A stretch of DNA of 64,000 nucleotides, taken from Volvox africanus. Lineage: Eukaryota; Chlorophyta; Chlorophyceae; Chlamydomonadales; Volvocaceae. This document shows, in pieces, positions 1 to 11,249 of this stretch. The notes under the pieces are model-generated. The model had not been told where the DNA came from, did not search any database, and worked only from the letters and a program-made list of their open reading frames with translations. The position numbers were made by a program, and so were the translations under genes. Each line of letters opens with the position of its first letter. Within the stretch, counting starts at the first letter, position 1. The stretch lies in the NCBI GenBank assembly GCA_030268105.1, contig BSDZ01000086.1, positions 4,046,501-4,110,500 of the forward strand. Direction: 5' to 3'.

Positions 1-2092
1 TCCAAATTTGCCGTACAGGTGCTGCTCTGACGGAATTAGGTTGTCGGCGGAGTTGGAGGTAGCGACAATGTTCAGCCAGAGGCTTCTCCAATACGTATGA
101 TATGACGGTGCGCGTTACACCAATACACCAATCTCTTGGTGTTTTGGTGTTGGCATCTGTAATGGACTGGAGGGGCCTGCTTTGGTGGACGGGACCGAAG
201 GTGGAAAAGAGGTTTTTTGGCAGCACCGCTGCGCATTTCTTGTATGCCTTCAGTCATCTTTAGCGCATCCGCTTTCGTTTAAAGGGTTTTCCGAAACATC
301 ATCGCATACCGCTGGACGGTTGGTTTTGAACGGCACGGCCATGTATCTCCAAGGCATTACGCCAGGCCGTCGTGCAAATGTGGAGTGCAATTGAAAGAAC
401 CGGTCTCCGAAGGAAAAGCGGTCTTGTTTAATTAGGCAAACATCGTATAAAGGAGGGACCCATTGCTCTGGCGTTCGTTGGGTGATTAGGTTACGATTTC
501 CTCATCTGTCCCCACAAGCAAACATTTACATCCCTGACATGATGATATATAATACATTGTTGCTTTAGGCAACATCCATTAATAGCTGCGTTTCGGGGAG
601 GTAATTGGAGCTTGGAGGGCCGTGGCTTCAACTCTCAAAGTGTGTGTGTGTGCGGGGCCCAGCACGTCTGGACTCTCTGGATGCAGCCCACTGTCCCCCT
701 CCTAAACCCATATAATTGAGATCTCTGGGTGCTGGTTTACCGCACGAAGGACTTATCCTTGTGGCTGAAAACGTTGCGCCTGAGCCGCGCGTGCCGCATC
801 CTCTGAATTTTCTGTATCAATTACGAGTTAGCGTTAGCGCAATGGGTCATGTATGAGGCTATACTGCACATGTGGTGCGTTTTGGAGTTCTGGCGAGGCC
901 AGCAGCCCACTGCATTACGTCCCTACGGTATCACAGAGCCGGGGACAGCGTGCGTTCCAACGTCGTGCTCGATTACAACAGCCGGACAGGCTGTGGTAGT
1001 TTGGCGCATAGAAAGCCCGAAAGATATCACATTGGTCATTGGCTTCCGCTTGGTCTTGCATCTTATGAACCGGAAATGGCAGGACGCGGCCGAGTGGCGG
1101 CGTCCCGCCATGGACTAGACCGAATTCGATGTGCATGCCTGCCGATGCTGTTCAGACGCCGTTTCGGCGTCGACGCAGTTTTGTTCTGCTGCGCTGGGGG
1201 TGCGCTACGACCAAAGACCTTTGGTCGTAGTAGCGGCGATGTTATGCATGAGTAGGCAGCCAAGAGAATGCAGAAGGCCCAGAAGTTGAAACGTCGCTCT
1301 TATAGGAGAAATACTATATAGCAACCCGTACGGATACACTAATACCCGATGTCATTCCAGATTGGATAGCAACTAGACGTGAAAAATCATGAAGGGCTCC
1401 TTTCACCACTCGGCATCTGTCCTGCACACACAACAAATATCTTCATATTATTGCAGAAGATACTGCGGCTACTGGTACGCCCACTAATGCTGCATGGAGC
1501 CAGTAATGTTTGCGAGTTGCAGATGCATGGGGCCACAAGGACCCTTCATCGGAGCCATTCAATCCGCGCTCCCGCTATCACACGGCGATGTCCACCGCTT
1601 CTCCTCTCTCTCCCTGCCTTGCGGATAACAAATCGCGATGATTCATTGGAAAGCTCCACGTAGCACCTCGCCCGCTTGCAATTGCTTACCAAGCCCCCGA
1701 AGGCTGTCGCCAACCCAACACAGAGCGCTCTCCGGCAGTTACTCTCTGACCACGTGGACAGTCCCAATTCGTCTCACACCCCTAGGTGTTGTGTCATGGT
1801 AACGCCGCAACATCTTATGTATGTTCCCTCGCCCCGCACGCACCCTAGATCCCTCCCTTCCTCCCTCCCACATACACGTACACACACACACTCTTTCTCC
1901 TCTCCTCGATATTGCAGCATCACGAGCAGTATAATACCTGAATCGCACCCGCCGGTTGTCACAAAACCTCTCGTGCACCAAGTATATCTACCCAGACAGG
2001 CTACCTACGTGATCCACCCAGACCACAACAAACGCGCAAGCCTCGTTGATACAGATCGCAAGTTCTCAGCACGTATCTTCCCTCGGGCTAGC
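1..2092. other. non-coding left flank
   Basis: I see no convincing exon on either strand. The open frames here are short, mutually overlapping and lack domain-like composition. The stretch holds CA-rich simple sequence around 1868-1891 and two neighbouring perfect hairpins (1155-1171 and 1205-1230, listed separately). It is the downstream flank of the minus-strand hydrolase gene that ends at 2093. Confidence 0.5.
1155..1230. repeat. pair of perfect hairpins
   Basis: Two perfect inverted repeats lie 33 bases apart. The first is GACGCCG / TTT / CGGCGTC at 1155-1171. The second has 12-base arms, CTACGACCAAAG at 1205-1216 and its exact complement at 1219-1230, around a 2-base loop. No target-site duplication or transposase frame is visible, so a mobile-element origin is only a guess. 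Confidence 0.6.
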
Positions 2093-5000
2093 TCAATTCT
2101 TGCTCTCAACGATGCCGTATTTAGTCATCTTGAGCAATCCCTGTTTGATGTCGGCGTCAGTCTCCCCTCTGAGCCACTTAATCATGGGCTCGTGGAGGGC
2201 CTCCGGATAGTCCTCCTGAAGGGATGGGGACAGGGAAAAGGGCACAAGGTTGCTGTTTGTCGCTGTTTCCCTTACCGCACACTGCCACACCGAGCCGATT
2301 GCCCCTTCCAAAACATTGACTCAGCTCGACTGGATTCACCTCGCCCCACCCTCGTTCCTCACCTGCGGCATGTGCCCCAGCTTTGCTGCCAACGTGAGGC
2401 ACTTCATGTTGGTTCGTTTGCTCTCTAGGAACTCGAACGCAGTTCCCACCTCCACGAAGGGGTCGGAGGGTCCGAACAAACAAAGCGACGGCTTGCGCCA
2501 GGTGAGGTAGCCCTCGTCCACTTTCTTCAGCAGCTTTGGGAAGTCCACCTGCCGCCATACAGGTGAGATTGACACATGTGGGCTGATAACTGTTAATATA
2601 CGTATATTTGCCGGCAATGCTGTGTTGTGCGAGCCGGTGTGCGGTCAGCCGACCTTTCGGCGGCCGGACGTAGCATGTAATGGTGTGGGAGTATTGACGG
2701 TGATTGCGTCGATGACGAGGATGCGTCTGGTTGGCGTAAAGTTTAATACGCGCGAAGCAAAGCCTCACAACTGGAGAGGTTATAGCATGTATGACTAGTC
2801 AGGATATACGGTTACAAACCATGGCGCAGATGCGGCAGTATGTGAGGGGTGCGCAGGGGTGATCAGGAAAATTATTTGCGAGCTTTTGGCGTCACGGCGT
2901 CTTCATGTCATCATTTTCCGCCCCGGCCCCGACATCACCCGATCCATAGTATTGGCGACTGCAACAGTAGCTGCGGGTTCCTTGCTCGGTCTCCCGTACG
3001 TAAGGGCGTCCTTCTCGGCCATGGCGTACGGGGAACCGCTCATGTTGTACGTCATAAAATCAAATGTTTTCTGCGGCACAAGGATAATAGAAGGCCGCGG
3101 AGCTAAAACCGGGACAAACGTCCTTCAAAAGCGTATACACACTGTGACCCCATGAGAGCCTCAACCCATTCATACACGCATGCACATACGAGGCCGGCCT
3201 TCCCTTTTCACAGCTTGATAAACGAGGCCCAGTCGTGTGCGTTGAAACACATTGAAGAATACGCCTTAAGAACCATATGGGATCCAGATTTTATTCTGTG
3301 CTTTCTGATGGTACAGCCTTGCTTGCAATGCCACAAGCATGCAGGTTTCTGGTGCCTCAGGAGTGGCTCAGGTATGCTGCTGCCCTAGGTCACAGTGAAA
3401 AAGTAACGTAACGCCCCACGTACATTACCCGGGCGCAGGAAGGGCAACGGGGATTTGTACACCGCCAGCTCGGGACGCAGCTTGGCGTTGAGTGCCAACG
3501 GGGTGTTGAGGATGAGCAGGCGGGAAATCTGATCCGGATGCTCCAGGGCGTACAGCAGGCCGTACTGGCCGAGCACGAAGCCCTGGCGGTAGATGGAGAA
3601 TTGAGGTGTGGCTTTGGGGTGAGTACCATATACACCTTCACTTCGGGGGCATAACACGCGCACTTGGGTGCATGCTCAGCATGTTCAATGCCTCACACGC
3701 ACAGCCCTGGTGTCCCGGTCCACTTCCTTGGATCGCACTATTGCACGTCGTAGAGTGTCCCGTGTACGGAACTATCTCCTGTGCCCGAATACTAATGCAC
3801 TGGTCCAACGGCCTCCATCGCGGACAGCCAGCCAAGGAAAAGGAATCGTTCCCCGGCCGGTCTGTCAAGCTCCAGAGGCACCACGACGCGGCCACATTCC
3901 CATCGGAAGCGCGTCACGCTATGTCCAATGGTCCACTTAACTTGTACGACCAGTGCGAAGGGCTTGCGAATTCCCACAGCCTCCACAAATGCACCGAGCC
4001 CTGCTACGTAGTCCTGCTCTGCGTAGCCAAACGTAGCCGGGTCTGGTTTGTCGGAATCACCGTGCCCCAACCAATCGGGAGCGAAGGCCCGGTAGCCGTC
4101 ACCACCCAACAGGCCCAGAGTGTTCCTGCAGGGGACAGGAAGGGAAGGCGGATTGTGCCACATCCCACAGGACGTGTGGTCGCACTCGTGCAGAAGTACG
4201 GAAAGAAACACAATCTGGCACCTAACGAGACCTATGGGAACGGAATCTGCCAAAAGAGATCAGCGGGAGGGGAAAGCAGAGCGGTACTTGCGTGTTTTTA
4301 AAGAAGGCTCTCCTGGGAGCAGAAAGACGGGGGAGCAGGGTCTTAGGACAGCACTGTGCCATTAATCCTGATGACAGGTACAATATCTAGTGGCACGCCT
4401 TCGCAATAGGAAAGTGTTTTGTTAAGCACCATGGTGCGCGGTACAACTTCGTAAAGCACTCTGGCGCTCCTAGTCCGGTACAACTCCAGCATCCAAGCTG
4501 TGACCTCAAAATCACCTTCCACCAAACTGCTTTCCCTCGTCCTGCTTTGACCGGTGGAATGCCCACACCTGTAGCTGTATGAGCTTGATGCCAGGCCGTG
4601 CAGTAGCAGTACATCGGGCTTGTCGGCGGCGTCTTTGCCTGCCTCGGGCGTGGACACCCTATAAGCCCAGGTATGAGGGCCCGCTTTCACGGCATTGCTG
4701 CGCGGCGGAGTCCGACGGGGAACGCAAGCGGATAGATTGGCTAATTGCGAACCGTTTTGGCAATGGCACGTAACTGAGCAGCAACATGCCGGTAACGCGT
4801 CCTTGTCACGTCCGTGAGCGGGAGAAAACACTCATGCAAGGGAAGAGACAGGAGAATTACCCTGCCAAAACGCCGAGGTCGTGTCAGCAGATCGCAATTT
4901 CAGGGAGAAAGAGGCAGATAGTTCACCCGCTCGAGTCCCGGTGCCATGTGTGTGCTCGGAGGCCCTCACCAATTCAGCGCCGGAGGTCAGTTCTCACCCT

Positions 5001-5194
5001 GCCACTGGAGATGTCAGCGCCGCTTTTGAAAGGGGTTGGCCCGTGATGGGATCAATCTCGTCCAGATTCTCGACTTGCTGCTTGGCAGCAGCGCGAGTGA
5101 CTACGGCTCGGCGCGTAAGACCGCGCGATGTGCACAATCGAGCTAAATTAGCACGACCCAGCGTATCGCTCCTGAAACGAATGCTTCGATGCAT
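2093..5194 (-). CDS. plastid alpha/beta-hydrolase-fold protein, nucleophile missing
   Basis: Seven exons read from high to low coordinate: 5194-4998, 4697-4569, 4125-3942, 3582-3424, 3070-2939, 2548-2363, 2215-2093. All junctions are GT-AG and phases agree, giving about 369 residues. The N-terminus (MHRSIRF..., Arg/Ser/Ala-rich, ending near RRAVVTRAAAKQ) looks like a chloroplast transit peptide. The fold is clear from the oxyanion strand DVLLLHG, then DWLGHGDSDKP, a cap region SGSPYAMAEKDALTY, an Asp in FGPSDPF and a His in LGHMPQEDYP. The nucleophile elbow, normally G-x-S-x-G-G before a helix like YALEHPDQI, reads Q-G-F-V-L-G, so Phe replaces the catalytic Ser/Asp. This resembles plant plastid members of the family that are probably not ordinary hydrolases. 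The substrate is unknown. The next minus-strand gene ends only about 250 bases upstream. Confidence 0.82.
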
Positions 5195-5440
5195 GTTGGC
5201 AACCGCAAGGATATTGTGTAGCTCAAAGAGTTCGGCCGGCCTTCCTCGTCGCCTTTCACGCTCTGTTAATAAAATATAATAGACGTATCTCAGAGATAAT
5301 AATATAGAAATATACGACTGCCCGTCAGGGTTCCAGGAACCTCATACCAATCAATCGCCGTTTGCACAAAATTGCAACCCTAAAAGCTGGCGCATCTAAA
5401 AGCTACAGCTACCAGTTAAATAACAAAACGCTTGAGTATG

Positions 5441-7984
5441 TTATATGCCATTCAGGCTTGAATAACGCTGAAGCTCCTCCGCGAAGCTCAACCACTCGAT
5501 GCGGTTAGCGGGCACGCCAACAAGAAGATCGCTTTTTGCCATCTTTTCCCAGTGAAAGCACTTAAACATTCCCGTAACGTAGGATTGCTCAAAGGCGGCC
5601 AGATTTCTGTCCAACTCGACGTGCGCTTTACAAAGACGCGCCGCGACAGCTGCGCGATTGTCCACTTCACCGTCTGGCAGTCCCTTTGGCGCAGCCTGCG
5701 ACCCGCCTGAGTGGTTTTGATCGGCGACCTGGGGTAAGGTTTTCAAGTAAAACATATGTGAATAGCAGATCGGCAAACGCTTCAAGTACCTGCTACCGTA
5801 ACACCCTTGTACGCCCTGACAGCCTGAAACATACGTCAGTCCCGGATGCCTTTCCAGGCCCCCCTTCTTATCTTGTTCTTTCCATAATCAGAACGCTAAG
5901 CAGATGTCTAGGTTTCACAAAAACCTATGCAGAGGTCGTCACTATTATGGAGGCCCACCTTTGCCATGATCCGGAACTGCACCTCCGGATCTGGAAGATG
6001 ATTCCGCATCCATCGAGAGCGCGGGTGCCGAATCTCGCCCAGCTTAACGCTACCGTTGCAGTTCTTCTTCGAGGTTTCCGCGTTGAAAGTGGCATCCCTT
6101 TCCCCAACGTCTCCATCGCAACGTCGATCCAGCCCTGGCTCCTCAGGGAGCGACGTACTGGGGGTTTCTGAATTTCTTTGCCCTTCATCTTCGAGCTGCT
6201 CGGTGGCACATTCGAACAGGCCTGAACCCGCCCTATGTGCTGCTGCCCCATTTGGCGCAACCCCGCGCCGTTCACCTGGTAGCATGGGCGTGTAGCTGTG
6301 TATGACCGGGCTAAAGGAACTACCCCCGGCCAGGGAGAATTTCAATTTGCCTGTGGGGCCGAGAGGCAATGGATTTCACAATCAGTACCTAGGTACATTC
6401 GGGGCGAAGGACAATGTGGAGAACAAAGAAGGTACCAATACCCGGAAGTGCCCCAGGGCTCCCGCCAACAAAGTGAGCTTAGTGAGAGTAGTGAGTAGAG
6501 GGCCGGGTAGAACACCAAGTACTCTGTCGAAATGCACTTTCCCTGGGTGATTCATTTTTCGACGCATCAGGCATCACCCCCTCATGTCACACACGCACCC
6601 ACGCAGCAGGGGCTAACGATGTAAGCTGCTCGGCGCCGCACCGCCAGCTGCATCGCAGCATCTGTGGCGTTACCGCAGGCGTGTAGCGCCAGAGCCACAT
6701 CGAAGGGCTCCTCCAGGAATTCCTCGATCATGCAGCGCCGCGCGGCAACATTGCTCAATCCCGCCGCCTGTGCGCGCTCCAGCAGCAAGGTTACAGCTGC
6801 CGGCTTCATCTCCACGCCTGCGAGAGACGCCCCCCATTGCCAAATGCGGGTGTGCTGGGGAGTTACGACAAACAGCTCAACAAACAGCTTAGCCAACGTA
6901 AGTTCTAGGTCCATCCCCTGGTCGGCTGCGCTGCAATTGTAATGCACTGGCGAAGCAAAGGGGAGGCGTCAGAATGTCACTAGGTAAGTGGCAGTGCACG
7001 GGCGTCCTGGAAATGGATACCATATAAACTAGCCATCAGCGAGGCTAAGAAGCTCCAGGGGCGGGACGGTGCAAAGAACGTCGCCCGAAGGCGGTTGTCA
7101 CAATTACAAATGTTGCATTCGTACCTGCTGTGTGCAACGTGTGCTTATTACTAGGGATCAAATGCCGGGGCGTCGGTGTCACTCGTTCATAGCGTTGTAA
7201 AGGTGACTACAAATCATCAGTTGGACGTCCGACATGCACATTCTACCCACCGGTGAAGGTGCAATGGGGAAAGAGGACCGCCAGAGGCAGCAGCAAGGTG
7301 CCCGTGCCACAACCGAAGTCCACCACGTGCAGGTGACGATCGGTGTCGTGTAGCAAGTGGCGCAGAACGGTGGCGAAACTCTCGACCTTAAATACGCGTC
7401 AGCGGAGAGGAGGGCCCAAAGGATGCTGTGGAAGAGGAATGCCACCAGGATGTGTGCTAGCCAAGCTTTGGAAAGAGCTTCCCGTTTCCCAGATATACGA
7501 ATAAAGGTTACAGGGCCGGCCAACAACATCTGGAAATCTTTTGTCACCAATATAAATGGAACCTCGTACCTGCCAACGCTTCACAGCACCCCTGCTCACT
7601 GTGCCAGGAGATGGGATCGTGGCGACTCGGGTGGATTCCCCTGCCCGCCCTAGAACCCTGCGACAGGCACAGCTACACTGTTCAAAAGTTGCCGTTTTCA
7701 CCATCATGGCTATCTAGACATTTAATCATTTTATCTCACATTTGTGACAACTGTTGGTCCATGTTTCCTTTGCGTCGCGTGTTATTGGCTAAATTATCTA
7801 GAATGAAGACTGGGTCACAGCTGGGCGGCAGGTCTGCCCAGGCCACCGTATTAAGACTTCTCTCAGTAGCAAGCGAAAACTCCAATTCATGAAACATTAT
7901 ATTTCTGCCGCCAGGAGAGGGTAAGTTCTGTAAAACGTCGAGCATGAGAGCTTCATGGCTAAGCGGGATATGGCTGCGAGCCAT
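5441..7984 (-). CDS. SAM-dependent methyltransferase, GSTCD-like
   Basis: Six exons, high to low: 7984-7740, 7657-7570, 7386-7251, 6817-6599, 6350-5959, 5728-5441. Phases agree and give about 455 residues. The spliced middle carries the Rossmann motif I, HVVDFGCGTGTLLLPLA, preceded by GAVKRWQVESF. It continues through TGVEMKPAAV and the diagnostic FDVALALHACGNATD plus SPCCVGKLKF. That combination (ALHACG...ATD, then PCC) is known from the methyltransferase half of animal GSTCD and related plant proteins (Methyltransf_32 type). No GST domain is present. The C-terminus has another conserved-looking block, YVTGMFKCFHWEKMAKSD. The methyl acceptor is unknown; RNA is often suspected for this family. 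The start at 7984 is the first ATG in frame with the conserved N-terminal exon (IMFHELEFS). Confidence 0.82.
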
Positions 7985-10320
7985 AATAGGCGACTGTGAG
8001 ACGCAAGTTGACCCAAATGCGTCGTAACATCGTCATATATGACAATGTTGTAACATAAGCCTGCAACAAAATTAAATTACGTAACGGTGGTCGTTAGCGG
8101 TTACCGAAAAAATATTTGCTTGATTACGGATTAGTCATTGCCCAGGTCCATTGCCATTTCTGTAACAATATGCTGCTATTAAAAAATCCTGGGGCGAAGA
8201 ACCTAGGCCAAAGGACCGCGGGTGACACCAGCAACACCGCGGGTGACGCAACTAGGGACGGGAGGGCGGGCGTGTGCTGAACAACAGAAACAAGATGGAA
8301 ATGTAATAGCACGTGATTAACCCTGAGGACTCGGGCTGAGGACACAGGCTGAGGTGAGACATCTGTACAACTGCCTCACCCAGGACCTTACCCCCGATTA
8401 ACCCGGCTTCCTAGCGCAAGCCTACAATAAGTAAGGTCGGAGGTTGTTCCATGCATGAGGATGAAATAAAATCCTTTAGGTACGTGACATAAGCTGATAT
8501 AATCACCCTTGCATGTCCTCCAGAAATGCGAGCCCACGGGCCCCACAAACCGGTAATCTACACCCGCACACGGGCGCACACGGCATGCACCCACGTAAGT
8601 CCACCGGTCCAAGAAGCTGTACGATTACACATAAGCTTTCAACTGAAGATTCCAATACCATTCGTTCAAAGAGTTCACTGGCGGTCCAACGGCAGCAATG
8701 ACAGGGTGGCGTACAAATTGATGCAATAGAGGCACAGTCTCAATGACGCTGGTATCCTGTGCGCTATGCAAAACATATACCTGAGCGCACCATTCACTCG
8801 TTATAATATGCGCCGACAACACAGACTGATGATGTATATGCGATCGGTTCAAATGCATACCGCAAAGCTTGAACTCAATGCATTCAGAACGGCGCCTCCT
8901 GTCTCTAAAATGGTCGATCTTTATGCTCGTACTTTTAGAGCTCGTACTTTCCCACGAAAGGTAATTCGTGCTTTCCTAACCGAGCAACTCAAAGGTGGAA
9001 CAGGATTGAAGAGGTTGGAGAGATTTTGACACCAGAGGGAAAGTTTTGCAGGACGTGTTCGCCGTTTAGAAGGTACGTGGAAGATAGAACTCAACGCCAG
9101 CCTTTTACATGTACGCCAGACATACCGTAATCTGTGCACGTGCACGGGGACATCAGAAGTGGGAACTCGCTGGCATTCTTCTTTTCTCCGGGCGCCTGCT
9201 GGGATTCTTTTTATCGCCCCCATTTTGATCGCATTAGTAGATGGAACATAGGCGGGCGGGTAGGCGACTAAAAGACAGGGAGTTTTGTACGGCAGTTTTC
9301 CTTTAGAATGGTTGGTTAGCGTCCCTCAACAAGATGCTTCCGTGTGCACGGAGCAAACCGCATTGCATTGCCGGTTGCCCATGTGACCATTTCTGTGCAG
9401 TGGACCTGGAGCTGTGGTCCTCCTACAGCTTGTTTCAAGTTGCCTAGCTAGTCCAGGCTCGAGTCTCAAGCCCCACGTAGACTCATTTAGAAGCGCTCGG
9501 CTGCAAAGAGTGCCTAGCTTGGCAGGATGACGAGGTGCTGAGTGGGGCTGCCACGGATGGCAATCACACCAATAACCAGGCATTTCCGGACCTAGGAGAC
9601 TCATGGTAATACCTTACCTGTCGATTTGTCATGTCATACGTGTTGACGGTGAAAAGGGAAACCAGGGGTAGAGATGAGCGCTTTCCAATATTTACGTGGT
9701 AGTCACCTGCTGGTCCCGTGGAGGTTCACATCGGGTCTCTTGCCCTTGAAGTGTAATTCCGACCAACACACCCTCGAGACGGGGGGGCTCATCACCAGGC
9801 AATCAAGGATGGCGGTGCATATGCGAATGTCATAACAACAAGCTGTCACACTCACAGAGGAAAGACAAAAACGCATCCGTGGCTACTGTAGCGCTGCTCA
9901 TTTCTAAATTTGCGTTATGACCCATCAGTCCCCCAAAGGAAACTTGGCAATGACAGAGCCCTCTCGTTTGATAACTCACATCATCAAAAAGTCCAGGAAC
10001 TTACATAGTTCCTGTAGTTTCTGAGGCGATGAGTAGAGTGCGATGAGAGCTCACCTTAACTCAGTGCGCAGAATTAGGATCAGTAGAAGACCGGAGAGTG
10101 AGAAGATTATACATGCAATTGTGTGCAGAATGAAGATGCAAAGGCTATCAGAGCCCAAGCTCTGATAGCCTCTGAAGACACAACGGTACCAAACCAACTC
10201 TATTTATCGGGTTGGTTCGGGTGATCAGGTGGGGTGGGGGAGGAGGGGGAAGGCAGGGGCTTGCGCCATGAGGGAGGGGAACCATCCAGTACGAGAACAT
10301 GTATGTTGTATGTTACACGG
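7985..10320. other. non-coding / degenerate sequence
   Basis: No exon with convincing composition or splice signals was found. There is a local duplication at about 8216-8250 (ACACCGCGGGTGACGC-like units). A perfect hairpin at 10143-10170 is listed separately. The longest minus frames (8921-9223 and 9326-9604) look like random translation. Confidence 0.4.
10143..10170. repeat. perfect 12-bp hairpin
   Basis: GGCTATCAGAGC (10143-10154), loop CCAA, then the exact complement GCTCTGATAGCC (10159-10170). It lies about 150 bases left of the 128-bp dispersed repeat. No T-tract follows, and nothing in the sequence assigns it a role. Confidence 0.65.
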
Positions 10321-10448
10321 GGTGCAGATCGACGTCATGCTCGCCCTGTGCAGGCAGGGTAACCCGAGCAATCAGTGAGCGCCGACACGGGAGCGCGAAA
10401 TGCACAACTCCCGACATTGGGATGGAGCAGAGAATGCGGGGCTTATGT
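10321..10448 (+). repeat. 128-bp dispersed repeat, copy 1
   Basis: This 128-base block, starting GGTGCAGATCGACGTCATGC and ending GGGGCTTATGT, recurs in inverted orientation at 48899-49026 with about five mismatches by eye. Similarity stops abruptly at both ends. It is open in one frame (AISERRHG...CTTPDIGMEQRMRGL), but the flanks of the two copies differ, so it is more likely a mobile-element piece or a structured RNA than a gene. A direct repeat follows at about 10614-10690. Confidence 0.75.
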
Positions 10449-10613
10449 AAATGGCCCCTCACGGCAAGAGGTTATCAACCCATGGGTCGCCAAGTGCTCA
10501 TGGACTCCCTGTCCCTCATGCACACTATATGAGCGCTATTGTTTGAGTCAGGAAGACCCGCATAGGGTGCGTGGGTAATAGTCATCTTGTTATGTCATCA
10601 AGTCGAGTCAAAT

Positions 10614-10690
10614 ACACACACTAACAAACTCAACGAACACATACACGTGTATACACACACTCACAGACTCAACGAACACATACACGTATC
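10614..10690. repeat. tandem duplication, about 40-bp unit
   Basis: Two adjacent near-identical units share ACTCAACGAACACATACACGT and are embedded in CA-rich simple sequence. This is a short local duplication with no coding content. Confidence 0.6.
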
Positions 10691-11249
10691 TGTGTAGGAT
10701 AGGGGGGTACATCACCCGTGGCCACTAACCTGGCAGTCCCTACCTTCCCCGGTGTTTCGGGGCACCCTCATCCAGTCTCCCATGCCGACTTCTCCGAAAT
10801 TAGTGGTTTTCCCAGGTTCAGCACCCACCACCAGCATCCAGCGGAATCTGCCGAATCAACTAAGGCGTCAACTCCGCTACTGGTCAGCTCGCAGGTCACA
10901 TTAATTGGGGTCGTCACCGTCCATCGACATGGGGGCACCCTGCCCTTAACTTTAGGATCCTTGGCCCGCTCTCGGTCGGGGTAGAACCTGGAACTCCAGG
11001 GGCATATTAATCGTGCCATAACAGTCGTGCCTGAACACCTGCCACGTATATATGGGTGACGTCTTGTTGTGTCACCAAACACACACACAAGCACGTACAC
11101 ATAAGCACACAAGCACAACCAAACAACCCACGGCTTGTAATGGCTTGTGCCGGTGCCCCTGCAAGGCCCCTACAGATGCGAGATGTGTGCCCCGGCACCA
11201 AATATTCCATGAATGTGTGTGCCGTACATATCGTACAGCTGCTAACTCT

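Noticed and set aside
1676..2428. A 250-residue plus-strand frame
   Set aside because: It overlaps the last exons of the hydrolase gene antisense and has no protein-like composition; the minus-strand exons explain the region.
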